Part shown: positions 1-4,214 of the stretch, piece by piece | Position numbering within the stretch: position 1 is the first letter of the stretch | How the letters are laid out: each line of letters starts with the position of its first letter | Source: JAQGLW01 sp035995725 | GTDB taxonomy: Bacteria; Pseudomonadota; Gammaproteobacteria; Burkholderiales; Burkholderiaceae_D | DNA: 5,155 nucleotides | Reading direction: 5' to 3' | Assembly: GCA_035995725.1 (NCBI GenBank) | Contig: DASYKE010000101.1 | Coordinates: forward strand, 1-5,155 | Translations under genes and position numbers: made by a program | Notes under the pieces: generated by a model | The model's database searches: none | What the model was told of the DNA's origin: nothing | The model's input: only the letters and a program-made list of their open reading frames with translations

Positions 1-1
1 G

Positions 2-70
2 CCGCAGCAGGGGGCCGTTTTCCAATTCACCTTGCCGCAACAAACAGGAGCAGGAACGGAACATGAATGA
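2..70 (+). CDS. Sensor histidine kinase, C-terminal end (partial)
   Basis: This is an open frame entering from the left edge and ending at TGA 68-70. The 22 visible residues contain GAVFQFTLP. This resembles the last strand of the histidine kinase HATPase_c domain (G-x-x-F-x-F-x-L-P), usually followed by a short tail, here QQTGAGTEHE. The kinase would autophosphorylate and pass the phosphate to a partner regulator. The next gene starts inside its last codons (ATG 63-65, an 8-base overlap) and encodes a receiver domain, the typical kinase-regulator arrangement. Only the tail is visible, so sensor type and signal cannot be told. The identification rests on the terminal motif plus context. Confidence 0.6.
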   Translation, partial: PQQGAVFQFTLPQQTGAGTEHE

Positions 71-113
71 GCAGGAGTGGGTCATGAATGAACAGGAGCG
101 GGCCATGAATGAA
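51..113 (+). repeat. Triple 21-bp tandem repeat of an RBS-plus-start module
   Basis: Three contiguous 21-bp units (51-71, 72-92, 93-113) share the pattern CAGGA, then a GG-rich spacer, then ATGAATGAR. Each unit carries its own Shine-Dalgarno-like AGGA/GGAG and its own in-frame ATG (63, 84, 105). The unit is exactly seven codons, so all three starts read the same regulator frame and give an N-terminus of repeated MNEQE(W/R)(V/A). A further CAGGAG at 45-50 may be the edge of a fourth degenerate unit. The repeat is read directly from the bases; an effect on expression is inference. Confidence 0.85.
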
Positions 114-257
114 GTGCAATGCGCCGATCGGTTTTATACCAGCAAGCCGATCGAAATCCTGATGGTGGAAGACAACCCGGGCGATGTGCGGCTGACCCGG
201 GAAGCGCTCAAGCAGAATGGGGTCAGGTCTTGCAATGCAATATCACCCCTGTTCTGA
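63..257 (+). pseudogene. Truncated response regulator (Rcp1-like receiver domain)
   Basis: Residues 28-52 (KPIEILMVEDNPGDVRLTRE and onward) match the start of a CheY-like receiver domain of the phytochrome-associated Rcp1 type, including the acidic pair E36-D37. Complete proteins of this type are about 140-150 residues. Here the family sequence stops at about codon 52 (base 218), where the RAYT-derived element begins. The frame then runs 11-12 codons into that element and stops at TGA 255-257. The phosphoacceptor Asp, the conserved Thr/Ser and the Lys are missing, so no phosphotransfer is possible. Three in-frame ATGs (63, 84, 105) each have an SD-like sequence; 105 is nearest the usual domain start. 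No continuation of the receiver is seen beyond 415, so this is not a simple insertion: flanking sequence was also lost or rearranged. Confidence 0.85.
220..236 (+). repeat. Left terminal inverted repeat of the RAYT-derived element
   Basis: GGGTCAGGTCTTGCAAT pairs as an inverted copy (16 of 17 bases) with 399-415. Immediately inside lies an odd palindrome TTGCAATGCAA (230-240), followed by ATATCACCCC. The GGGGT at 219-223 and ACCCC at 245-249 can pair, giving an imperfect hairpin that also covers the stop of the transposase remnant. Foldback ends are what Y1 transposases recognise, so this is a plausible recognition end. Confidence 0.75.
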
Positions 258-369
258 ATCTTCATGGTCTCTCACGATCCTGCTCACCGTCGAGTAGCGT
301 ACGCCGACGTGCTGCGCTATCGCAGCCATTAAGACCGCCGGCAAGTTCGAGCCTCAGGGGACACGCCAT
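243..369 (-). pseudogene. RAYT transposase remnant (N- and C-terminal ends only)
   Basis: ATG at 369-367 opens 13 codons, MACPLRLELAGGL, like the N-terminus of REP-associated tyrosine transposases. At about 330 the sequence jumps to the C-terminal helix-turn-helix, IAQHVGVRYSTVSRIVR, in a different frame (ATG 329-327, stop TGA 245-243, 28 residues). Intact proteins of this family are usually over 200 residues. Because the two pieces are out of frame and the catalytic core is gone, no transposase can be made. The C-terminal piece by itself is a short open frame but has no convincing ribosome binding site. Confidence 0.7.
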
Positions 370-398
370 GCGAGATGTATGACAGGCAAGAGTGTGCT

Positions 399-415
399 AT
401 TGCAAAACCTGACCC
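399..415 (-). repeat. Right terminal inverted repeat of the RAYT-derived element
   Basis: On the minus strand this reads GGGTCAGGTTTTGCAAT, differing from the left end at one position. It lies about 30 bases upstream of the remnant's start codon (369-367), the expected 5' position of such an end. No target-site duplication is seen, as expected for Y1/HUH transposition, though the left flank is a regulator gene that does not resume to the right. Confidence 0.7.
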
Positions 416-601
416 TGCTGTCTCGCCGGAGGTGTTGCAGTTAGTGTTGATCAGCAGACCAAATCCATGAACGCTGCCAAACGCGAAATAGCGCAGCCTG
501 GCCTCGATCTGACCAAGACTCTGCGCAGTGTATTAGGCTAATTGGGATGACGAAATCAAGAAACCCGTTATGCCTTAGGGCGAGCCCAAGTATGGGCGAC
601 T
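416..601. other. Stretch without a confident gene
   Basis: No supported gene, promoter or RNA is seen here. Two weakly protein-like open stretches overlap on opposite strands. A minus-strand frame runs from about 536 through the element to a stop near 330 and contains SLGQIEARLRYFAFGSVHGF; it has no ATG start. A plus-strand 24-codon frame (467-541) begins MNAAKREIAQPGLDLTKTLR. I recognise neither. One could be a decayed fragment of whatever gene lay right of the element. A short inverted repeat GCCCA/TGGGC (584-597) lies just past the stop of the small membrane gene but lacks a T tract, so it is not called a terminator. Confidence 0.4.
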
Positions 602-778
602 CTACTTGAATAGCCAGTCAAAGAGCTTGTCGATGCTGTAAACGGTGGCGAAAACTACAGAGGGAGCCACGATAACGAATAGGGCTGCATATTTGAGGTG
701 CTCGTAAGTCTTTTTTTCATCGACTTTCGATGTTTTGATGTGCGGCAAATGCCATGATTCGAATAGATGCAATTTCAT
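602..778 (-). CDS. Small single-pass membrane protein, 58 aa, unknown function
   Basis: ATG is 778-776 and TAG 604-602. The start is supported by GGAG (788-785) six bases upstream and by a sigma70-like promoter at 862-835. The N-terminal 30 residues are polar and charged (SKVDEKKTYEHLKY at about 17-30). They are followed by a hydrophobic segment of about 18 residues, AALFVIVAPSVVFATVYS (31-48), and a short tail, IDKLFDWLFK. This suggests a single transmembrane helix with an amphipathic C-terminal end. No family is recognised. The clean start signals, leader and codon-like sequence argue that it is a real gene rather than a chance frame. It is transcribed in the same direction as the MATE gene but has its own promoter. 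Role unknown; small membrane proteins often modulate a larger membrane partner, but nothing here names one. Confidence 0.68.
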   Translation of the reverse strand: MKLHLFESWHLPHIKTSKVDEKKTYEHLKYAALFVIVAPSVVFATVYSIDKLFDWLFK

Positions 779-800
779 ATCTCACTCCGTCAGTTGAGGC

Positions 801-831
801 TTATTGCTTGCCTTTTTTTATTGTTTGCCTT
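801..831 (-). repeat. Paired 14-bp direct repeat in the small gene's leader
   Basis: On the minus strand the copies AAGGCAAACAATAA (831-818) and AAGGCAAGCAATAA (814-801) differ by one base and are 17 bp apart. They lie between the predicted transcription start and the Shine-Dalgarno sequence. They could bind an RNA- or DNA-binding regulator, or be a simple slippage duplication. Confidence 0.7.
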
Positions 832-834
832 TTC

Positions 835-862
835 AGTATAGGTTAAATTTCCTGGCAATCAA
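835..862 (-). promoter_or_regulatory. Sigma70-like promoter of the small membrane protein gene
   Basis: On the minus strand, -35 TTGATT (862-857), a 16-base spacer and -10 TATACT (840-835) give a good match to the consensus. The predicted start of transcription is near 828, leaving a leader of about 50 bases before ATG 778. Not tested; based on consensus and position only. Confidence 0.6.
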
Positions 863-874
863 GTTATTCCAGAT

Positions 875-896
875 CAAGTCGCCTCCGGTCGACTTG
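875..896. other. Perfect 7-bp inverted repeat between MATE gene and small gene
   Basis: CAAGTCG (875-881) and CGACTTG (890-896) form a 7-bp stem with an 8-base loop. It lies 3' of the MATE stop and just upstream of the small gene's -35 box. No T tract follows on either strand, so it is not a standard intrinsic terminator. It may be an operator for the adjacent promoter or a 3'-end stabilising hairpin. Confidence 0.45.
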
Positions 897-973
897 TCAT
901 TTGCCCATCTGGACGGGTTTTCTGAAAAATTCTGACGGATGATGTGGAGAAAGAAAGCGTGCACCCTGCCCCA

Positions 974-2386
974 TCACGGTTGCCGCACGCTTTTCAGAAG
1001 GCCTGCCGTCGTGCGAGGCCAGCCGACGGGACCGAACCATGCGCCACCCGCGATGGCTGAGGCGTTGACCAACCCATAAATGACGAGAGCCGCGCCCTGC
1101 GCGATGAAAACCTGTGTCAGGCCACCGCCCCAGTGCAAGGCCAGCCAGCCGCCGGCTGCGGCAACGGCAAGCCGCACGACGTTGCCGATCACCGGCCACA
1201 TCAGACGCCCGGCACCCTGCGACGCAAAATACAGAATCAACCCCATGCCGAAGAATCCGTACATCGGCCCCACCGTCCGCAGGTATTGCGTGCCGGCGTC
1301 CAGCATGGCCGGGTCACTGTCGAACAGCGACAGCCATGCGTGGGGAAAAGCGGCAGCCCACAGTCCGATTGCTTCCGTGATGAAGACAGCAATGCCGGCA
1401 CCGATCCAGGTTGCGTGCAGCGCCCGCTCCCGCTGCCCTGCCCCAATGCAGGTGCCCACCATGGCCACCAGCGGGCCGCCAAGGCCGAAGACCAGGGGCA
1501 CCAGCAGATATTCCAGGCGCGAGGCAGTGCCGTAGCCCGCGATGGCGGCGGTACCGAAGCCACCCACCAGGCCCGTGGTAATGCCGATGGTCAGATTGGT
1601 GGCGACAGTCGATACAATACCAACGAGGCCCACCCGCAGAATGTCCTGAAAAAACGGCCAGCGAAAACGAGCCTTCGCCAGCGAAGGGCGCAACAGGCTC
1701 TTGCTGGACCACAGATAAGCCGCCAGGGCAATGCTGCCGACCAGATAATATGCAAGCAGCGCGGCGGCTCCCCCGGCGATGCCCATGCCCGGAATCGGAC
1801 CCCATCCGAAAATCAGCACGGGTGACAAGGGAATCAGCACCACGGCGCCGGCGCAGGTGACGATGGCCGGCACTGTCATATTGCCCGTCCCGCGGATCAC
1901 CGCGGATAGCGAGTTGAAGATCCAGACCAGCGTGGCCCCGGCAAAGACCCAGTTGGAATACGTCATGGCTGCTTCCAACGCTCCGCCGGTGCCTCCCATT
2001 TCGCTATAAATCCAGCGTCCGCCGCCCAGTACGGCAGCCATGAACAGCACACCGAAAGCCACTGCAATGACGAACGCGTGCAGCACCAGGGCGTCGGCAT
2101 CGTCGCGGTGGCGGGCACCGAGAGCTCGGGCAATGGCGGAGGCGATCCCGCCGCCCACGGCGCCGGCCGAGGTCATCTGCATCAACATCACCATCGGAAA
2201 AACCAGTGCCATGCCAGCCAGCGCATCCGTTCCCAGCTTGCCGACAAAGAAGGTCTCGATCAGGCCCACGGCTGCCTGCGCCAGCATGACCAATACGTTG
2301 GGCGCGCCGAGCCGCAGCAAGGTAGGCACGATCGGCGCTTCCAGCAGAAGCCGGGTTCGGGGGTCCAATGGTATGCGTTCCGTCAT
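974..2386 (-). CDS. MATE-family multidrug efflux transporter, 470 aa
   Basis: This is an inner-membrane antiporter of the multidrug and toxic compound extrusion family, which exports cationic or amphipathic compounds using a proton or sodium gradient. Its 470 residues match the usual 440-480 with 12 membrane helices in two related lobes. Visible family features are FFVGKLGTDALAGMAL (46-61), the conserved RGTGNMTVP loop (165-173) and its C-lobe counterpart SQGAGRLMWP (389-398). Cytoplasmic-loop copies ARALGARHRDDADAL (86-100) and GTCIGAGQRERAL (311-323) reflect the internal duplication. The start ATG (2386-2384) has AGGA about 7 bases upstream and overlaps the stop of the thiolase stub as ATGA, so translation may be coupled. 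It probably shares the SDR transcript from the TetR-controlled region. No terminator is evident downstream. NorM-like versus DinF-like subgroup and substrate cannot be decided by eye. Confidence 0.92.
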   Translation of the reverse strand: MTERIPLDPRTRLLLEAPIVPTLLRLGAPNVLVMLAQAAVGLIETFFVGKLGTDALAGMALVFPMVMLMQMTSAGAVGGGIASAIARALGARHRDDADALVLHAFVIAVAFGVLFMAAVLGGGRWIYSEMGGTGGALEAAMTYSNWVFAGATLVWIFNSLSAVIRGTGNMTVPAIVTCAGAVVLIPLSPVLIFGWGPIPGMGIAGGAAALLAYYLVGSIALAAYLWSSKSLLRPSLAKARFRWPFFQDILRVGLVGIVSTVATNLTIGITTGLVGGFGTAAIAGYGTASRLEYLLVPLVFGLGGPLVAMVGTCIGAGQRERALHATWIGAGIAVFITEAIGLWAAAFPHAWLSLFDSDPAMLDAGTQYLRTVGPMYGFFGMGLILYFASQGAGRLMWPVIGNVVRLAVAAAGGWLALHWGGGLTQVFIAQGAALVIYGLVNASAIAGGAWFGPVGWPRTTAGLLKSVRQP

Positions 2387-2520
2387 GTTCGATCCTGTAT
2401 TTTTATCGTCGCTGGTGTCCGTACTTGCGCCGCCAATGTGTCGGGGCGCACTTCGGCGAGGGCGCCTTTCCTGGCGAAGTGGAACGGAGAGCGTGCATAG
2501 GCGGAAATAACGGCTTTCAT
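2383..2520 (-). pseudogene. Acetyl-CoA acetyltransferase (thiolase) N-terminal stub, 45 codons
   Basis: ATG 2520-2518 follows AGGAG (2532-2528) with 7-base spacing. Residues 1-33 begin MKAVISAYARSPFHFARKG and continue to VRPDTLAAQV, matching the N-terminus of thiolase-family acyl-CoA acetyltransferases (about 390 residues when whole). After V33 (about base 2422) similarity ends. A 12-residue unrelated tail (RTPATIKIQDRT) runs to TGA 2385-2383, which overlaps the MATE start. Active-site Cys and His are missing, so it has no enzyme activity. It sits 22 bases after the SDR stop, as in common SDR-thiolase operons of fatty acid or polyhydroxyalkanoate-type metabolism. The likely origin is a deletion that removed the rest of the thiolase and following genes and fused the remainder to sequence upstream of MATE. 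A longer frame exists up to 2571 but would overlap the SDR gene; the thiolase alignment fixes the start at 2520. Confidence 0.8.
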
Positions 2521-2542
2521 GGTTGGGCTCCTGTTGGCGTTG

Positions 2543-3382
2543 TCAGGCGCGGGCCGCAATTGACACATCAACTGGCGCGTCAGTGTTTACCTTGTAACGA
2601 TCCGCAGGATGGTCGTGCGACAGGTTGGGGCCAAGCCTGGCCCGCGCAGCAATGAAGGCGTCCCAGTCGGCTGCATCCGGCAGCGAAGGGATGGTCACGA
2701 GTTCGCCACGGTCCAGGCCTGCGAGCGCGGCGTCGACCATTTCACCTGCTTCCATGATCATCGATGCCGGCAGGCTGGAAACATCGATGCCCGTACGCTC
2801 CCATATTTCCGTGCGAGTTACCCCGGGCAATACGACTTGCACCTGGGCGCCATGCTTGCCGATCTCAGCGTGCAGGCTTTGGGACAAGCTCAACACATAG
2901 GCCTTGGTGGCGCTGTAGCTGGCATTGAACGTCTCCGGCGCAAGCGCCACGACAGAGCCGATATTGATCAGTTTGCCATTCCCGCGCGTGACGAAGCCGG
3001 ACGCCGCGGCAGCGGCCAGGCGAGTAAGCGCCACGACATTGAGTTGGATCATTGCCTCGATAGAGGCAAGATCCGCATTCGCCAGCGGCCCATTTGCGCC
3101 GACACCGGCATTGTTGACCAGCATGGTGATGCTGTCGTCGCTGCGCAGGCGTTGCTCGACGCGGGCCAGGTCGGCTTTCGACGTGAGGTCTGCTTGCAGA
3201 GTCGCAACCTGCGCGCTCGTCTCGCCGCTCAACCGAGTTGCCAACCGGTCCAGCCGCTGCTGGTCCCGGGCGACCAGTATCAAGTCGTAGCCGCGCCGCG
3301 CAAGACGGTCGGCATAGGTGGCGCCAATGCCGGAAGATGCGCCGGTAATCAGCGCAGTGCCCTTGAAGTTTGGGTGATTCAT
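2543..3382 (-). CDS. Short-chain dehydrogenase/reductase (SDR), 279 aa
   Basis: This is a classical cytoplasmic NAD(P)(H)-dependent oxidoreductase. Sequence landmarks are the nucleotide-binding TGASSGIG (13-20), an Arg at the end of strand beta-2 (R39) that favours NADP(H), the D65 region, NNAG (90-93), and the catalytic set N115, S143, Y156 and K160 (YSATK). The substrate is not apparent. The start is ATG 3382-3380: GGAG lies 7 bases upstream (3393-3390) and the Rossmann fold begins right after MNHPNFKG. The frame extends upstream to 3577, but that part would code through the tandem repeats and promoters. The gene leads a minus-strand series with the thiolase stub and MATE transporter. It is divergent from a TetR repressor, a very common pairing in which the repressor controls the SDR. 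The thiolase relic suggests an original role in acyl-CoA or hydroxyacyl metabolism, by inference only. Confidence 0.93.
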   Translation of the reverse strand: MNHPNFKGTALITGASSGIGATYADRLARRGYDLILVARDQQRLDRLATRLSGETSAQVATLQADLTSKADLARVEQRLRSDDSITMLVNNAGVGANGPLANADLASIEAMIQLNVVALTRLAAAAASGFVTRGNGKLINIGSVVALAPETFNASYSATKAYVLSLSQSLHAEIGKHGAQVQVVLPGVTRTEIWERTGIDVSSLPASMIMEAGEMVDAALAGLDRGELVTIPSLPDAADWDAFIAARARLGPNLSHDHPADRYKVNTDAPVDVSIAARA

Positions 3383-3436
3383 TTCCGTTCTCCGTTTCGG
3401 TAAATAATCGGAATGCAATATTGAGGGAAGACATCG

Positions 3437-3492
3437 GCAGCCGAGCCCAGGCAGTTGAGCCCATTGCAGTTGAGTCCAGGCAGTTGAACCCA
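3437..3492. repeat. Four tandem copies of a 13-bp motif in the SDR leader
   Basis: Copies are GCAGCCGAGCCCA (3437-3449), GCAGTTGAGCCCA (3451-3463), GCAGTTGAGTCCA (3466-3478) and GCAGTTGAACCCA (3480-3492), spaced 14, 15 and 14 bases apart. The core GCAGTTGARYCCA is well kept in three copies and degenerate in the first. The array lies between the palindromic operator region and the SDR start codon, so it would be transcribed as SDR leader. The spacing is not an exact helical turn and no known protein site is recognised. It may be replication-slippage repeats or a regulatory array. Confidence 0.85.
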
Positions 3493-3512
3493 CCTGTCGG
3501 CATGCCGTACGA

Positions 3513-3542
3513 CAATCATTTAAATGATGATCATAATGATTG
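3513..3542. promoter_or_regulatory. AT-rich palindromic operator, probably for the TetR-family repressor
   Basis: CAATCATT (3513-3520) and AATGATTG (3535-3542) are perfect inverted arms of a 30-bp site. Inside are a perfect 14-bp palindrome ATCATTTAAATGAT (3515-3528) and an 8-bp palindrome ATGATCAT (3527-3534). GATCATAAT recurs at 3529-3537 and 3553-3561. The site lies between the divergent tetR and SDR genes and overlaps both predicted promoters, the normal location of a TetR-family operator. Which of the nested palindromes is bound is unknown. Confidence 0.6.
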
Positions 3543-3567
3543 TATATATTACGATCATAATTTATAA
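3539..3567 (-). promoter_or_regulatory. Possible SDR/MATE promoter
   Basis: On the minus strand, TTATAA (3567-3562), a 17-base spacer and TACAAT (3544-3539) form an acceptable sigma70-like pair, and the -10 overlaps the right arm of the palindrome. Alternative -10 hexamers such as TATGAT (3535-3530) exist nearby, so the exact promoter is uncertain. Transcription from here would include the four tandem repeats in a leader of about 150 bases. Confidence 0.35.
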
Positions 3568-3568
3568 T
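3540..3568 (+). promoter_or_regulatory. tetR-type repressor promoter
   Basis: -35-like TTGTAT (3540-3545), a 17-base spacer and a perfect -10 TATAAT (3563-3568). Predicted transcription start is near 3575, giving a leader of about 40 bases to ATG 3615. The -10 covers the alternative ATG at 3567, which argues that this upstream ATG is not the start. The -35 overlaps the palindrome, consistent with autoregulation. Confidence 0.55.
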
Positions 3569-3582
3569 GTCAAGCATAATTT

Positions 3583-3602
3583 TGAAAGATCGTGAAAGAT
3601 CG
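3583..3602 (+). repeat. Perfect 10-bp tandem duplication in the repressor leader
   Basis: TGAAAGATCG occurs twice without a gap (3583-3592, 3593-3602), ending at the Shine-Dalgarno GAGGAG (3602-3607). Probably a slippage duplication; an effect on initiation is possible but unproven. Confidence 0.75.
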
Positions 3603-3614
3603 AGGAGTCAAGAC

Positions 3615-4181
3615 ATGAAAGTCAGCAGAGAACAGGCGGCGGAAAACCGGGAGCGCATATTGGATGTCGCGGCCCAGTTGTTTCGCGAGCGCGGCTTCGA
3701 CGGTATCGGCGTGGCCGACCTGATGAAGGCCGCCGGGCTTACGCACGGCGGATTTTATGGCCACTTTTCATCCAAGGAAGATTTGATGGCGCAGGCGTGC
3801 GAGCGCGCGCATACCCGTTCGGTGGATAACTGGAACCGGCTGGCCGATCACGCGCCCGACAGTCCGTTATCCGCGATCACGAGTGCCTACCTGTCCACCA
3901 GGCACCGCGATCAGCCTGGCACAGGCTGTACGCTGGCTGCGCTGGGGCCGGATATCGCGCGGCAAAATCCGTCCGTGCGCCGCGCAGTCACGCAAGGCGT
4001 GCGTCACGCGGTCGAGCTCATGGCGCGGCTGGTTCCGGGAAAATCCAAGGCTGTGAAACACGAAAAGGCGCTGGCGACATACGCCAGCATGGTGGGCGCG
4101 CTGGTTCTTGCGCGAGCAGTGGATGATCCAATGCTTTCTGAAGAAATTCTGCAAGCGGTATCGGCATCCATATCGAAATGA
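3615..4181 (+). CDS. TetR/AcrR-family transcriptional repressor, 188 aa
   Basis: This is a cytoplasmic ligand-responsive DNA-binding protein, normally a dimer. The N-terminal TetR_N domain spans about residues 9-55: NRERILDVAAQLFRERGFDG (11-30) leads into the helix-turn-helix VADLMKAAGLTHGGFYGHF (33-51). The C-terminal part is the ligand and dimer domain, with GTGCTLAALGPDIAR (102-116) typical of the subgroup often placed beside SDR genes. Length is normal for the family. The start is ATG 3615 because GAGGAG sits 7 bases upstream and the family N-terminus is MKVSREQAAENRE; a 16-codon longer frame from 3567 would begin inside the -10 box. Divergent from the SDR gene over a shared palindromic region, it probably represses itself and the SDR-MATE transcript. 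The inducer is unknown. Confidence 0.93.
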   Translation: MKVSREQAAENRERILDVAAQLFRERGFDGIGVADLMKAAGLTHGGFYGHFSSKEDLMAQACERAHTRSVDNWNRLADHAPDSPLSAITSAYLSTRHRDQPGTGCTLAALGPDIARQNPSVRRAVTQGVRHAVELMARLVPGKSKAVKHEKALATYASMVGALVLARAVDDPMLSEEILQAVSASISK

Positions 4182-4214
4182 ACTCTGTCGAAGCCGTGAC
4201 CGCCCGGATCCTGA

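Larger units (their letters stand above)
220..415 (-). mobile_element. Internally deleted RAYT (REP-associated tyrosine transposase) element, 196 bp
   Basis: The 17-bp ends are inverted copies with one mismatch: GGGTCAGGTCTTGCAAT at 220-236 and, on the minus strand, GGGTCAGGTTTTGCAAT at 415-399. Between them, on the minus strand, lie a start-like segment MACPLRLELAGGL (369-331) and an end-like segment MAAIAQHVGVRYSTVSRIVR (from 329, stop 243-245). These resemble the conserved N-terminus (MARPLRLE.AGGLYHVTSRG) and C-terminal helix-turn-helix of RAYT/Y1 transposases. The whole catalytic middle, including the HUH and Tyr motifs, is absent, with the junction at about 330. The result resembles a non-autonomous MITE-like derivative that could only move using a transposase in trans. 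The family assignment is from memory of RAYT sequences and should be checked. Confidence 0.72.

Noticed and set aside
119..382. Plus-strand 87-codon frame spanning regulator and element
   Set aside because: It crosses the element boundary out of frame with the regulator, and the translation is Arg/Ser-rich with no motif.
875..896. Intrinsic terminator for the MATE gene
   Set aside because: The stem is perfect but no T tract follows on the minus strand, and it lies next to the small gene's promoter.
1080..1825. Several plus-strand open frames opposite the MATE gene
   Set aside because: They are compositional shadows of a high-GC gene on the other strand, with Ala/Pro/Arg-rich or Gln/His-rich translations and no family motifs.
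2521..2571. Longer start for the thiolase stub (Met at 2571)
   Set aside because: It would overlap the SDR 3' end; the thiolase alignment and AGGAG both indicate the start at 2520.
3437..3492. CRISPR-like array
   Set aside because: Units are only 13 bp with 1-2 bp between them, no spacers and no cas genes; it is a simple tandem repeat.
3383..3577. N-terminal extension of the SDR frame by 65 codons
   Set aside because: It would translate the tandem repeats and operator, has no similarity to SDRs, and a good GGAG-ATG lies at 3393-3380 just before the Rossmann motif.
3567..3614. Upstream ATG for the TetR-family gene
   Set aside because: The ATG overlaps a perfect TATAAT box and includes the 10-bp duplication; ATG 3615 has GAGGAG at proper spacing and the family N-terminus.
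4182..4214. Bidirectional terminator between the convergent TetR and AlkD genes
   Set aside because: No stem-loop with a T/A tract was found in the 33-base gap.
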